A stretch of 64,000 nt of DNA from Polyodon spathula (GCF_017654505.1 NC_054534.1:40220226-40284225); one strand, 5' to 3'. Positions 43,565 through 54,820 are shown, counted from the first letter of the stretch. The notes: generated by a model not told the origin, from the sequence alone. Numbers and translations are program-made.

Positions 43565-44603
43565 TTTTATACATGTGACCATCTCCGGATTAACAATAAA
43601 TGAAACAGTCCGGAGATGGTCACATTCTGCACAAGTTTTTAACCCCACACAATAACAAACAAAACACTTCTTCTTTATAAACACAAAACCGTACATTTTT
43701 AAATCATACTAATACATCGTGTTTTTAACTAAACACAAAATAAATCATAATACATTCACCCATTCTACAATAAACAAACAAAACATTTCCTTTTAAATAA
43801 TAAACTGTGGCAAAGTGACTTGCAGTGCGCAGGTGTAATTGGTGCAGTGCTCAAGAATAACACACACAAGACTGGAAGTTCAATAAAACAGCTCCTTTAT
43901 TTGGCTGGGTTGCGTGTCAACAATACTTAAATAATAAGCACGGGTGCTACACAGCAATGTGTATCGCTCCGTGCAAAACAAGGGTTTCAGTCCCAAAATA
44001 ATAAAACACTATTAATTAACACACAGCATAGACACGGTCACTTCTCCAGATAGTGAGTGCTCTTGTGCAGGTGTGGTGAAAGACAAACAGTTCGTGAAAC
44101 AGTGCTGTAGTTTAGTCTGGGTTTAGTGCTGGCTTGTAACGACAGCTCCCAGCTAGTGTTTAGTCATCTAACAAAGACAAATGACAAACAGTTAGCACAT
44201 CAAACAAACAAAATACAAAACACTCATGATTATTACTTACATCTGTTTCCAAAACGGGCCCTTTCAGTAACCACTTCAAAGGAACAGATCACGGCGTCAA
44301 ATCCCCTAAAATACCTTTTGTCACACCCCCTACAATAGCTAGTCCAATCACGTCTCCTCCAATCCATGACTGACACATCGCTTACTATACTAGGGTGATG
44401 ACTTCTGATACTGTGACTCTGCTCCCTTCCTGGATGGCCGGCTTCCGAGTGACCCTGGAATGAACTGTCCAACCATCCAGTCTGGGGCACACTGTTCCTG
44501 TTACACAGTGCCCTCACAGGTTGGGAGGGAGATTGTTGACTAATTCGCTCTCTGTCACATAAACATAATAAATTTAAATCAGCAGGGTTTTGCCACAGTC
44601 TGA
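43565..44603 (-). repeat. dispersed repeat interrupted by a solo LTR
   Basis: An older repeat (43565-43805 continuing at 44565-44603) is split by the LTR at 43806-44559. Its left part has an inverted pair, GACCATCTCCGG and CCGGAGATGGTC, and its right end reads GCAGGGTTTTGCCACAG, like the GCCCTGCCACAG end at 45636. It is in the opposite orientation to 17566-17895. Confidence 0.45.
43806..44559 (-). mobile_element. solo LTR with perfect 5-bp target duplication
   Basis: A 754-bp unit starts TGTGGCAAAGTG and ends CTCTCTGTCACA (TG...CA), flanked on both sides by TAAAC (43801-43805 and 44560-44564). Read on the minus strand it has AAATAAAGGAGC followed by a GTTTTATTGAACTTCC stretch and a CACTTTGCCACA end, as expected for a polyA signal in R and a U5 end. 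No internal retroelement sequence is attached. A second LTR of the same family and the same 754-bp length sits at 58866-59619. Confidence 0.85.
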
Positions 44604-45329
44604 AATAATAAATCAAGGAGACTTTCCTTTCTTGATTGGTTTTGCTGTTTTTTAAAGGAAAGTATTTTGAGAGACTAGATAAGTCATTGATGCATGGATG
44701 AATGAGAGAGTTGAACTGACAAGAGGAAGTTTTTCAGGTAGGTTAAAAAAGATGCACTGACTGAAACAGCAAATGAAGGAAAAGGAATGTTAAAAGTTGT
44801 ATGGAACTTTTTAAGGCTATTCCAGGCTGACCAGTATGTTTGTAGCGTGTGAGGTGAGATGCAGAGTAAGGCTGTTTCCTGCGCTTGTAAGATAAGGAGA
44901 TAGATAGTATGACTTAGAGAACTGTTAGGTCTAAAAAGGGAGGAATCAGGAATGGATATGGATCCACTTCTTGGGCCAAGAATCTGAATTTCTAAGACTG
45001 AAGACGAGAAAGTGTGTCAGCAAACTGGTTCATGTAGCCTGTAATGTGATTTTAATATATATCGATGGCAAACTGTAACCAAGTGATTCTTATGAAAATA
45101 TTTATGATAAACTGAGTGGACTAACTTTGTTTATAATTTGTCTGAGTGGATGAGGATAGATTTTTTAGCCCAGGAAGACCCCAAAGAAATACAACACAGC
45201 AGACTGATCGGAATTAGGAATATATTTAAACGCTTCAGGTCAAGAAGCAGCAAGCCATTGACCATTAAAGTACCCTCCGAAACCAGCATCAGTAAAAAGC
45301 TGTAAATCCTCGGGTCATAGAAAGCATGC
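44604..45329. other. no feature recognised
   Basis: Mixed-composition sequence with no coding similarity or transposon ends. Confidence 0.35.
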
Positions 45330-45640
45330 GTCATAGAAAAAAGTTATTTTTCTTAAATCTTTTCTCCTCTGTTCACACTCACGTACCTCCTTCCAAACAC
45401 CCACCCCAAACAAAAGGATTTCTCTCCCCTTATATCCCATGTGGCTGGAACCTAATTAATCATCAATTATTCAATAAAGGTTCCACCAACGTTCATGTTT
45501 TGACAGGAATAGGAATTAACCTCATCCCTGCCAACCACCACCAACACACAAATCAAACATGCATTTAAATACAACAAATCATCTTAAACACCCCAAAATA
45601 ATTATTTAACAGCAGGGCTTTTCTGCCCTGCCACAGCGTA
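45330..45640 (-). repeat. dispersed TGTGGCAG-type repeat, copy 3
   Basis: Contains ATTAACCTCATCCCTGCCAA then CCACCACCAACACAC and ends AGCAGGGCTTTTCTGCCCTG followed by CCACAG, the same ending class as 44603 and the mirror of the start at 13663. Left boundary approximate. Confidence 0.45.
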
Positions 45641-46327
45641 AGATTTATGGTGTTTTTTGTTAGCTGCAATTACTCTACAACATTCACATGGTAAATATTT
45701 CTCCTTAAACCTCTTTAAAAGGCCATTTGTACTTAGCATTATTGATAACCTACAGTACAGCTATTAGGAAGTGTCACTATTAAAGTTGTCATGCCTTGTA
45801 ACATGGCTCTGCAGTATGACATACAAGTTTCATAGCTTCACAAACTTTAGTGCTGCTCTGAAAAGTATAGGTTTCTAACAGACAAAACAGATTTTTAAAC
45901 AATATAAAACCCATACTTTATATTTGTGAGAAGTAGGAAAAGTACAAGCCTGGCTTCCTGGATACAAATCTTGGTCAATTCCTCGTATTCTGAATACATT
46001 GTTCAAAAGGAAAGTATCCTACAATGTAGACGTTTTCCATAAGGATCGGATTGCTTTGCTGCTTCGTTCCAACGCTTCCACGTCTAAAGATATTTATTTA
46101 GCTGCTTCATCACCATTGTGATCATGGTCCTTCAGTTCAATCCCCTCAATCAAGTTCAGATTCACCTGCATCTGTCCCAAATTGTCCAGGTCATACCGAC
46201 TCCCTCACCAACATTTCCAAGGCAGTCATTTTTCAAGCTCTCCGATAACTTCAATCTACTATTTCTGGTTTAGATAAGCACATTTCTATTATTAAGACCC
46301 ACAGATCTTTTCAGCCCACTCGCAGGC

Positions 46328-48168
46328 TTGGCTTTGGTGGCGCTTTCCAGTCTACAGCAATTCCGTATTCAAGTACCCCGCCAGATCCCAGCAATGCTAC
46401 TAGTGCCCCTCCCTCCTTCAACCTTTCCATGGCATTTTGCAGCAGCGACTCTCAATCATCAGTTTCTCTGTTGCCCCATCCGTCCCTGGTTTCCAGTAAA
46501 ATTTTTGTGCAAATCCAGGAAGGTAAGGGTGTTAATCTTGTCTTTCTGTTGCTCTCTCCCCTAGAAGTTTACGATAATAGAATTATGGATCGCAAAGTTT
46601 CTGTCGTACTGAAATCTAAAGATCTACAGCTGTTTTAAAAATTAACCCTCTCAAAATGTGTTACTACCTTCAGTCTCTACAGGGACATTCTCTGTGACGC
46701 ATATTCAAAGCGCCATAAGGAACTAGACACCTATCTGATTTAATAGTGAGATTTGGGGGTACAACTTTTTATGACTACCATAATTTATTTTCTGCTAAAG
46801 CAGTCTAACCACAAATCCACTCTATACACTTTAGCAGTGCAGTCGTATCAAAATCAACATTTTTATCCTCACCTCACACCTTCTGCAGATATTGCTACTT
46901 CCCATTCTCAGCCACGATCATTCTATTCTCGGCCATCCCAAATACCATCTAAACCTACACTCATGGTTCACTCTCCTCATTCAAATGACAAACGGGCAGG
47001 ACAGGTCTTTTTTTGCAGCTGGAAAATCCATATGCAATCATTTTAATGAGACTGTTTGCACTATCACCTTCACATTTGTAGTTTTGGCGGTGATAGTCAC
47101 AGTAAAAGCATTTGCCCTGGCATCTACATCTATCAATCCGGTAGTACTGGCTGCATCATTATTTGACCATCCGGACAGGGTTTTCGTAAGCTATCTAATT
47201 GCAGGTCTCAATGATGGATTTACCATGGGCACCGTAAACCCTCCCTCTGTTTCCCATATTTGCCATAGAGACTGTCGACCTTCTGGTCAAAAAAGAAATA
47301 TCTAAAGGCTTTATGATCGGCCTGTTTATTGAACTTCCTTTCTGCTCTACCGCATCAGTCTACTAGGTGTTGCCACGTACAGCAAGTATTCTGGTAAGAA
47401 AAGTCTTATTGATTTGTCTTCCCTTCATTCTGGCTCCGTTTCTGGTATAAATGATTGAATTCCCCTTGATCAGTTTTCCCTTCATTATGGTATAATAGAT
47501 GAGACAGTTTGTTTCATTAAACTTGCAGGTCAAGGGGCATGGATTTCCAAAGCCGACATTACAGATGCTTATAAAGCCATGTCTATTCATCCCTCTCAGT
47601 GGCACCTTTTTGGGGTTCAATGGAAAAAAAGTTTTTATTTTGCAGTATGTCTTATGTTTGGATGTAGGAGCAACCCTCACATTTTCAGTTCTCTCTCTGA
47701 AGCTTTATGCTAGATTATCCTTAATAAATGCAGTGCTCCATCTTTTAGATGATTTTCCGTTAACTGACTTTACTAACCAGCCCTCAGCTCGTTCTATAAC
47801 CATTTTAAAAAAAGTTTTTCATGAACTTGGGGCCCGCTTATTGGAAGAATCGAACTGGTTTCAGTTATAATGGAAGCACACCTCCATCAAGAGAAACTAT
47901 CGTATCAGAGAAATTCTCAATTCCTGCTATTTCAAAAAATCGTGTACTAAACGCCAACTCTTTCATTACTCAGTCATCTCAATTTTGCTCTCAGGATTAT
48001 ACCTCAAGGTCGATCATTTATTTTTTTACCTGTTAAATTTAGTATCCTCTGTTCCTGATCTGCACCACCACATCAACCCCAACGCAAGGTGCCGCGCTGA
48101 CATCAAACTATGGATCCGAGTTCTCTCCAACTGGAACGGCATTTCTTTTTTCTATGATGACGTGTAAA
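46328..48168 (+). pseudogene. DIRS-like tyrosine-recombinase retrotransposon relic
   Basis: DIRS elements encode a gag-like ORF and an RT/RNase H and integrate with a tyrosine recombinase. The gag-like part (46500-47050) has KIFVQIQEGKGVNLVFLLL and KKLTLSK-type pieces. A cysteine/histidine piece lies near 47260. RT pieces are GKKSLIDLSSLHSGSVS, ADITDAYKAMSIHPSQWHLF (47550-47610), FAVCLMFGCRSNPHIFSSLS and LHLLDDFPL (47735-47760), the last being the LLDD catalytic box. The distal part has HLNFALRIIPQGR-like sequence and LSNWNGISFFYDD (48120-48165), where the family continues into its RNase H region. Numerous stops and frameshifts are present. No recombinase or terminal repeats were recognised. 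Confidence 0.75.
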
Positions 48169-48304
48169 TGTATATCCATCCACATTTTATTAGACATGAT
48201 AAAGCAAAGAGTGCAAACTATTCTAGCAAAATAGGAAAACAATGTTGATTGTTTGTATCTACATAGTTTTTTTTTTAAATCTATGATGCATAAGAAATTA
48301 AGTC

Positions 48305-48775
48305 TCTTAAGGTGGGTCAGTGTGGCAAATCCAGTAAAAGCACTCCACATGGAGTGTAGGATGTGCCCTATAGCCTGGGCATCACCAGTTCGAGTCCAGG
48401 CTATTCCACAGCCAACAGTAGACAGGAGCTCCCTGGGGGAGGCACACAATTGTCCGAGTGTTCCCCAGAGGGGAGGGTTTAGGTCGGTCAGGGTGTCCTC
48501 AGCTCACTGTGCATCAGCAAACTTTGTAGTCTAGCTGGACACCTATAAGCTGTCTGGAGCTGCATTGTCCTCCAACACTGTAGCTCTTGGGTGGCTGCAT
48601 GGTGAGTCTGCAGTGTGACAAAAAGCGGTCAGCTGACAACATATGCTTTGGAAGACAGCGTGTGTTCATCTTTGCCCTCCCAAGTCAGCGCAGTGGTGGT
48701 GGTGGCAGGCTGAGCCTAAAAATAATACAAAAATAATTGGCAATGACTAAATAAAATAAAATTAAAAAAATACAA
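48305..48775 (+). mobile_element. tRNA-derived SINE
   Basis: The head carries an A-box-like GGGTCAGTGTGGC stretch and a clear B-box AGTTCGAGTCCAGG (48389-48402), as in tRNA-derived SINEs. A GC-rich body with CTCCCTGGGGGAGGC and GTGTGTTCATCTTTGCCCTC follows. The tail has GAGCCTAAAAATAAT, TTGGCAATGACTAAATA and A/T-rich repeats. I recall very similar SINEs from sturgeon and paddlefish sequence; that attribution is unverified. Confidence 0.75.
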
Positions 48776-49032
48776 ATAATAATTAAACCTCTTTAATTGT
48801 CATCTATTAATGAAACTTTTATAATGCAATCTTCATTAACAGTAAAACAAAACATTTTTAAAAATTATGGACATGAAACAAATGTAAAAAAAATTTTATG
48901 TATAATTGAGAGCAAGAATTTAACATATTGCTTATTCTTCACTGAAGTTAGAACTTTTTAAAAGTGATTCTATTAAATGTAATTCTATTAAATAACAGTG
49001 TGATTTAACTGCTGTTCAATGTGCCAGTTTAT

Positions 49033-49335
49033 TGTTAAACTGCAAGATGAATTGGACGGCACTGCAGTGAGAGTTAGACTGCAGCTCCAATGGGATGTTA
49101 CTACATTGTAGTATTAAACTGCAGTTATAAAGATTATTACAATCTGGTGTAAAACTAAAATTGCAGTGTTATTTTATTACCGTCTAGTCTTAAACTGCAA
49201 TTACAATGTCATTTTATTACAGACTAGTGTTAGTCCGTAGTTACAATGTGATTCTATTACAGGCTGCTGTTAAACTGCAGTTGCAATGTGTTTGTACTGT
49301 TTTTTGGTGTTAAACTGCACTGACAACGTGGTTCG
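49033..49335 (+). repeat. degenerate ~40-bp tandem repeat, 7-8 units
   Basis: Units begin TTAAACTGCAGTT(A/G)CAATG and run through TTTTATTAC to a (T/C)CTAGTG-like join. Good copies start near 49109, 49192, 49230, 49270 and 49310. Units differ by point changes and small deletions. Confidence 0.75.
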
Positions 49336-49754
49336 GCATCTTCCTTGAAGATGTCACAGCAAATTGTGTCTAGTAAGAGAGGGCAACTTGTGCACTATTT
49401 TTTTTCAAATAAAATACTCTCTGCTATCCCTTAACACTTTTCTTAATATGAGACAACTTCCAAATGTGATAGCTCAGGCAGTGTTTTTATTAAATCTAGC
49501 GCCTCTGCATGCAACAGAAATTTCTTAAAGGGAGTACTGCAGTATTGTCGCAATCATTTGAAAAACTAAGAAAATGAAATAACCATATCAAAAGTCTTAC
49601 AGTATTGTGTGTAAGATATGTTTCACTAAAAAGGTATGTTTGTATGCAGTATAATTTGTATTGCTTATGTGATTGCTCATACTGCATACACCTATGTGCT
49701 TTTACATGTCAAAATACTGAAATACACCTAAACGCTTGAGGCTCCCTAAGCGTG

Positions 49755-50190
49755 GCCGGGGATAGCCAAAAAGAACAAACCGGTTCGATGGACGGGGCAG
49801 CTGTGAGACTTTCCAGAGTGTGTTTGAAGCGATTACACTAGTGAACCAGTATTTGGAGGCCAAGAAGGGAGGCCAGTTGATCGCTATGCTAGATGGAGAG
49901 GTGCACAGCTGCATCTTAACTCTACCGATGGGGGAGAGGACCAACTACACCGTACTGGCAGCTGTGGTGGAACAACAATTTGGGCAGGCTGCATCCGGTT
50001 CCACACGAGACATGGCTGAAGGAGTGACGGAGACGACATTGGGGGCACTGGCGAACTTGTGCACATGTGGGCCCTCCAGGAGCTCCAGGCTGGCCTGGGG
50101 GGGGGGCATCAAGCATCAGCGCACAGTTTGGCTCATAGACATCGGGGAGGTGCATTTTGGGGGCTGATGTCCTAATGGGTCCATTGTAGG
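49755..50190 (+). pseudogene. gypsy gag N-terminal remnant
   Basis: FDGRGSCETFQSVFEAITLV on through EAKKGGQLIAMLDGEVHSCI and LTLPMGERTNYTVLAAVVEQ resembles the capsid-like gag of gypsy elements (FDG...W..F...F......W......A..L...L.G.A...L..LP......Y..L...L...F). The frame has switched between FDG and 49820. After about 50000 the similarity fades, and a deletion joins it to integrase sequence near 50195. Confidence 0.65.
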
Positions 50191-50194
50191 TGTA

Positions 50195-51238
50195 ATGGAG
50201 AGACCCACTGCCGGTCGTATGACCCCTGCACAGCTCAGAAAGGATCACTGGGACAGTCGCAAGCACCCGTACAGAGCTTTGGATATCCTTGGACCCTTTC
50301 CAAGGTCCGAACACAGAAACTGGTTTGCACTAGGGGCAATGGACTATTTTACTAAATGGCCCGAGGCATATGCTCTACCAGCCCACTGCGCACCCACTGT
50401 TGCCGATGCCCTCCTGGGGGGTGGGCATGTTCAGCCACTTCAGGATACCTGAGGAGCTTCACTGCAATCAGGGCCACAATTTTGAGTCCAGAGACTTCAC
50501 TGCAGTGTGCTAGTGGATGGGGATACGGAAGATGTGCACCACCCTCCTCCACCCCCATGGCGACAGGCTAGTTGAGCGGTTTAACCGCATCCTGGCCATG
50601 CAACTGGCCATCTGGACCAGCCAAGACCAACGGGATTGGGACTGCCACTTACCCCTGGCTCTCTTCGCCTACCAGACAGCTGTCCAGGAGTACACAGGGT
50701 GCACGTTGGCAGCTTTGATGTTCGAGAGGGAGTGCGCACTGGCAGGCCCTGACTATGTGCATAACCTGCAAGACCGGCTGGACCAGGCCGATCAATTTGC
50801 TCAGAAGCAGCTAGCGGCTGCTGGACTGAGGCAGAAGCGAGCCGTGTGCAGAGCAGGGGACGGGACTTCCAGCCAAGTGAGCGGGTCTGGGTGCACTGCC
50901 CCCGGCGTATGAAGGGACTGAGCCCTAAATTGACTACCCAGTGGAAGGGGCCCTGTGAGGTTCTTCTCCAGCTTTCTGAGGTGGTGTACCAGGTCTGGCT
51001 GTGGACTCGGGGGTGGAAGGTGGTCTGCTCACCCCCTATCAGCCAGGGGTTGACCAAGGGGGGACCACCCCCACACCACTGGATGGGTGCTACACAGGCA
51101 TCACCGGAAGGGGGACCCATTGCTGAGGCAGCCCACCAGGACTCTGTACTAGTGCTAACCCCCCCACATGGCCTCCCTCGTCAGACAGGGAGAACCCGGC
51201 GGGCCCCATGGAGACTACTGGACAGTTTCATGGGATAG
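50195..51238 (+). pseudogene. gypsy integrase pseudogene
   Basis: ALDILGPFPRSEHRNWF and MDYFTKWPEAYALP carry the first catalytic aspartate of the DDE core. The second (usually DQG/DNG) falls in a frameshifted stretch around 50470. The third region survives as DRLVERFNRILAMQLAIWTS (50560-50625), followed by LPLALFAYQTAVQEYTGC. The C-terminal part (50846-51238) has VWVHCPRRMKGLSPKLT and WKGPCEVLLQLSEVVYQV, the usual GPF/Y-type module. At least two frame breaks and in-frame stops make it non-functional. Confidence 0.8.
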
Positions 51239-51276
51239 GGCAGTGAGCGGAACATCTCACTGCTAGGAGGGGGCAA

Positions 51277-51625
51277 TGTAGCGATTCTTGGGGGAGCAGG
51301 ATAGTGTAGTTGGTGTGCTTGCAAGGAGTGCATGGTGGTTTGTGTGTACAGGGGTTGCTTTGTGTGTGGATGCCTGTGTACGGGAATTGGGTTGCAGGTA
51401 TGGTGAGAAAGACATGGGGGCGGGGGTCTGAGTAAGGGGCAGGGGAAGCGAGGGGATATAAGTGGGGTCTTGGAAAAGACCAGGAGATTGGGGGAGACAA
51501 GAGTGTGAGAGAAGGGTGTGTTTAGGGGAGATATAGAAAAAGAGATAGGGTAAGGAAAGACAAATATGATTAATCATTTTATTTTCATTTTCAACTCCCA
51601 GTTCCTTTTTGTGTATATAATAATA

Positions 51626-51690
<65 letters not shown>

Positions 51691-51738
51691 CAACATTGCA
51701 TAAATAAAATACACACAAGGGGTGGGCACCCTGTCACA
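51277..51738 (+). mobile_element. 3' LTR of the deleted gypsy element
   Basis: The 462-bp unit starts TGTAGCGATTCTTGG right after the polypurine tract and ends GGGCACCCTGTCACA. A GGATATAAGTGG TATA-like box lies near 51453 and AATAAATAAT signals near 51622. A TAA trinucleotide array has expanded inside. No partner LTR is present for comparison. Confidence 0.75.
51627..51687. repeat. (TAA)n microsatellite in LTR
   Basis: About twenty ATA/TAA units following the polyA signal region of the LTR. Confidence 0.95.
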
Positions 51739-53439
51739 GTTCTCTTTGGTTTTATGTTGACCAGATGTCGTGTAGAGATGTATTCTGGGATTTAGGCCTG
51801 CAGTTTATATTTGGGTTCATTATTCTGAGAACTAAAGCTGGATTTGATGCTTTTGAATGGCTTGGATTGCAAACTGAGGTTTGTTAATAAAGATTGGCCT
51901 CATAAACAAGAGGAGCATTCATTAAATAATTAATTATGATAAAATAGCTTAAAATAATAATGTTCCATGAATGGTAAACAAAGGTTTGAAACCATGGAAA
52001 CATCTTACCTAGTACAAAAACATGGTCCAAATTAATTGTTACTTACATTATTAATAGCTTCACCATTGTTTTAGTTTTAATCTGAGGGTCATGCACTTTG
52101 TAAAATTGTTCTTGTGCTTAGCAACCTCAGCTTTCATTTACAGTTGCACCTGCATAATGAACAATGAAAGCCAAGTTAAGGAGAACAGTACTGTTTGTCA
52201 TGGTAAACTGTGTTTCAAAAATGTAATAGGTTTTGTTGTATTTTTATAATTTTAACAAGACATTATTATGCACCCTAATATGATAAATTAAGCTTTCGAT
52301 TTGTATACCTTCCACTCTGGTGATCTGCCATAAGCCACCCATATCATACTTACCTGACTGAGCCAGGAGAAAAACCTTTGCAGTACAAGGATGACAGACT
52401 ACCTAAAAGGAAAGAGTGCAAAAACGAATGTGCATTGCCAGTGGTTTTCAATCAAAATACATTGTGAATCACCTGCACACCAGGTGAAAAAATCTCCCAC
52501 AGCAAATTAAATAAAATGGACTCATTCAACATTTCAATTTGGTAAAAGTTTTCAGACCATGTCTTTGCATTTAAGGTGGGCTGAATAAATGCAAATATTG
52601 ACTAGCAGTTGACATTACTGTTTCAACTTCTTGTACAGGTCCTGCTACAAGTGATTTTTTTCAGCAGCATCATTTCAAGGCTCTACTATATTGGATTCAT
52701 GCAATGGCTAATACTGAAGGTACAGTGCTACTCACTGTAACACTGCTTATAATTGACAGAGCAGAAGTCTTGTGATACTTTTAATGATTGCACACAAACA
52801 GCTAGATGGCTAAAATAAAAACAAAATAAAAATAAAACAACATATATACATTTCGTATACTGCTTTCTGAGAACAACAACAACTTAACTGAATGTAACAG
52901 GAGGGACCTTAGGAAAGGGGAACGTTAATTGATCAGGCTTCTCTCTCTTTCTCCTGTAGATGGCTCTTCAAGTCCATATTTCTATATTTAAACAGCAGAA
53001 TTTGAGCTGTGTTTTGATCTGTGTTCTCTTTTGTGGAATATTGTAGCTATCATTTGTGGTACAATCATTATGTATAATAAATAATCCTGCTCGGAAGAGG
53101 GTAAAACATATTTTCAATCTCCTTGCTTTCATTTACTTGAAAGGGGCATTGCGTGGGGAACATAAAATTGGTTTATTCATTAAATTCACTTAGAGGATCT
53201 ATTCCTCTTTAAACTTCGGATGGTGTAGTCAAGATTATACATACTTTAGGTATTTTAGGTGACAGCCACTACATAACAATTATAGTTTAAAGATATGAAC
53301 ATATAAAGTTTCAATATCAATACATATTTTCCTGGCCCTATTTTCCTCTCTGCTGTAATAAGGCAAGACATTTGCAAATGCAAACACAAAATGTGTTTTT
53401 TCTTTTGTTTATTTCTATTATATTCTTATTTTTTCTAAA
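51739..53439. other. no feature recognised
   Basis: 1.7 kb of AT-rich sequence with no recognised gene, RNA or transposon end. Confidence 0.4.
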
Positions 53440-54510
53440 CAGTTGTGACACATCCTATTCCACAACTTCACGGTGAAAAACATTTTCTAGAAATTTGTAG
53501 AAAATTAATTGAAAATAAAAACTGAAATAACTTGGTTGGATAAGTGTCCACCCCCTTGTAATAACAATCCTAAATTAGCTCTGGTGTAACCAATCGCCTT
53601 CAAAATCACACATCAATTTTAGTGGCCTCCACCTGTGTTAAATTGTAGTGATTCACATGATTTCAGGATAAACTCAGCAGTTCCTGTAGGTTCACTCTGC
53701 TGGGTAGTGCATTTCAAAGCAAAGACTCAACCATGAGCACCAAGGTGCTTTCAAAAGAACTCTGGGACAAAGTTGTTGAAAGGCATAGATCAGGGGGTGT
53801 GTATAAAAAAATATCAAAGGTCTTGAATATCACTTGGAGCACAGTCAAGATGATTATTAAGAAGTGGAAGGTTTATGGCACCACCAAGACCCTGCCTAGA
53901 TCAGGCCATCCTTCCAAACTGGATGACCGAGCAAGTTGTAGATTGATCAGAGAGGCTACCAAGAGGCCAATGGCAACTTTGCAAGAGCTACAGACTTTTA
54001 TGGCCAAGACTGGTCAAAGTATGCATGTGACCACAATATCCCAAGCACTACAGAAATCTGGCCTGTATGGTAGGATGGCAAGAAGGAAACCATTATTCAA
54101 GAAAGCCCACCTTGGATCCCATTTGAAGTATGAAAAAAAACACTCAGGAGATTCTGTAGCCATGTGGCAAAAAGTTTTTTTGCCATGCAAAGCCAAGGGG
54201 GTGCTACAACACTTCCAGCACCCCTAGTTCCAGTGCCATTGATCCCTACTGTGAAGCATGGTGGTGGCAGCATCGTGTTATGGGGATGTTTCTCATCGGC
54301 AAGGACTAGGGCACTTGTCAGGATAGAAGGGAAAACGAATGGAGCAGAGTACAGAGAAGTCCTTGAGGAAAACCTGCTGCCCTCTGCAAGAAAGCTGAAA
54401 CTGGGACGGAAGTTCACCTTTCAGCATAACAACGACCCAAAGCACACAGCCAAAGCTACACTAGAATGGCTAAGGAACAAAAAGGTAAATGTCCTTGAGT
54501 GGCCCAGTAC
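53440..54510 (+). mobile_element. Tc1-like element, 3' truncated
   Basis: The 5' part has GTCCACCCCCTTGTAATAAC and CCACCTGTGTTAAATTGTAG, as in the copy at 14403-15331. The element breaks off inside the transposase at GAGTGGCCCAGT (about 54510), before the third catalytic region and right terminal repeat. The left boundary is approximate. Confidence 0.8.
53733..54510 (+). pseudogene. Tc1-like transposase, frameshifted and truncated
   Basis: The first frame (53733-54227) starts MSTKVLSKELWDKVVERHRS and includes GVYKKISKVLNITWSTVKMI (helix-turn-helix) and TLPRSGHPSKLDDRASCRLI. It runs to SVAMWQKVF, where the catalytic WSDE block should follow but is lost. A second frame holds [36 protein letters not shown] and [20 protein letters not shown], with asparagine in place of the second catalytic aspartate's neighbour (HNND versus the usual QDND). 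The 3' end is cut off. Confidence 0.85.
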
Positions 54511-54572
54511 AGTATCTACATATAGCATTTCTAATGAAGGACACTTGACAGGGCAGTGGGTGGGGCCGGGGG

Positions 54573-54604
<32 letters not shown>
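54573..54604. repeat. (TG)n microsatellite
   Basis: About sixteen TG units just past the truncation point of the Tc1-like copy. Confidence 0.95.
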
Positions 54605-54606
<2 letters not shown>

Positions 54607-54639
54607 CTCTTACTCTGATTATGATTGGATGATTGGATT

Positions 54640-54820
54640 AATCATGTTGTGTCAATCATGGCAGACCTTTCATGTTTAAATAAATAAATAAATAAATAAA
54701 CTTGCAATGTTTTTCTAAAATTGCCCAAAAATAGACAACCCATCTACCATCATTTTCTCCTGCAAAATGTAATTAAAAACAGCCCAATTTTGCAGAAAAA
54801 CTGCCCAGTTGGCAACACTG
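54640..54820 (-). mobile_element. hAT-like terminal fragment (weak)
   Basis: Read on the minus strand, the sequence begins CAGTGTTGCCAACTGGGCAG followed by TTTTTCTGC, a start of the CAG(T/G)G..GCCAA type seen at hAT element ends. No transposase or opposite end recognised. Confidence 0.35.

Larger units (their letters stand above)
49740..51276 (+). mobile_element. internally deleted Ty3/gypsy retrotransposon (body)
   Basis: A gag start, an integrase and a polypurine tract followed by an LTR are found in order, but protease, reverse transcriptase and RNase H are missing, and no 5' LTR was found. The base composition is strongly GC-rich compared with the surroundings. The polypurine tract, AGGAGGGGGCAA, ends at 51276. 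Confidence 0.75.

Noticed and set aside
44233..44616. 127-codon minus-strand frame
   Set aside because: Lies inside a non-coding solo LTR; the related LTR at 58866-59619 has a similar but shorter antisense frame at 59398, so it reflects shared LTR sequence, not a gene.
48350..48412. Functional tRNA gene
   Set aside because: The B-box belongs to a SINE with a long unrelated body and A/T tail; the cloverleaf was not convincing.
50581..51120. 179-codon minus-strand frame
   Set aside because: Shadow of the GC-rich gypsy integrase on the other strand.
51263..51718. 151-codon minus-strand frame with poly-Ile
   Set aside because: Antisense of the gypsy 3' LTR and its TAA array.
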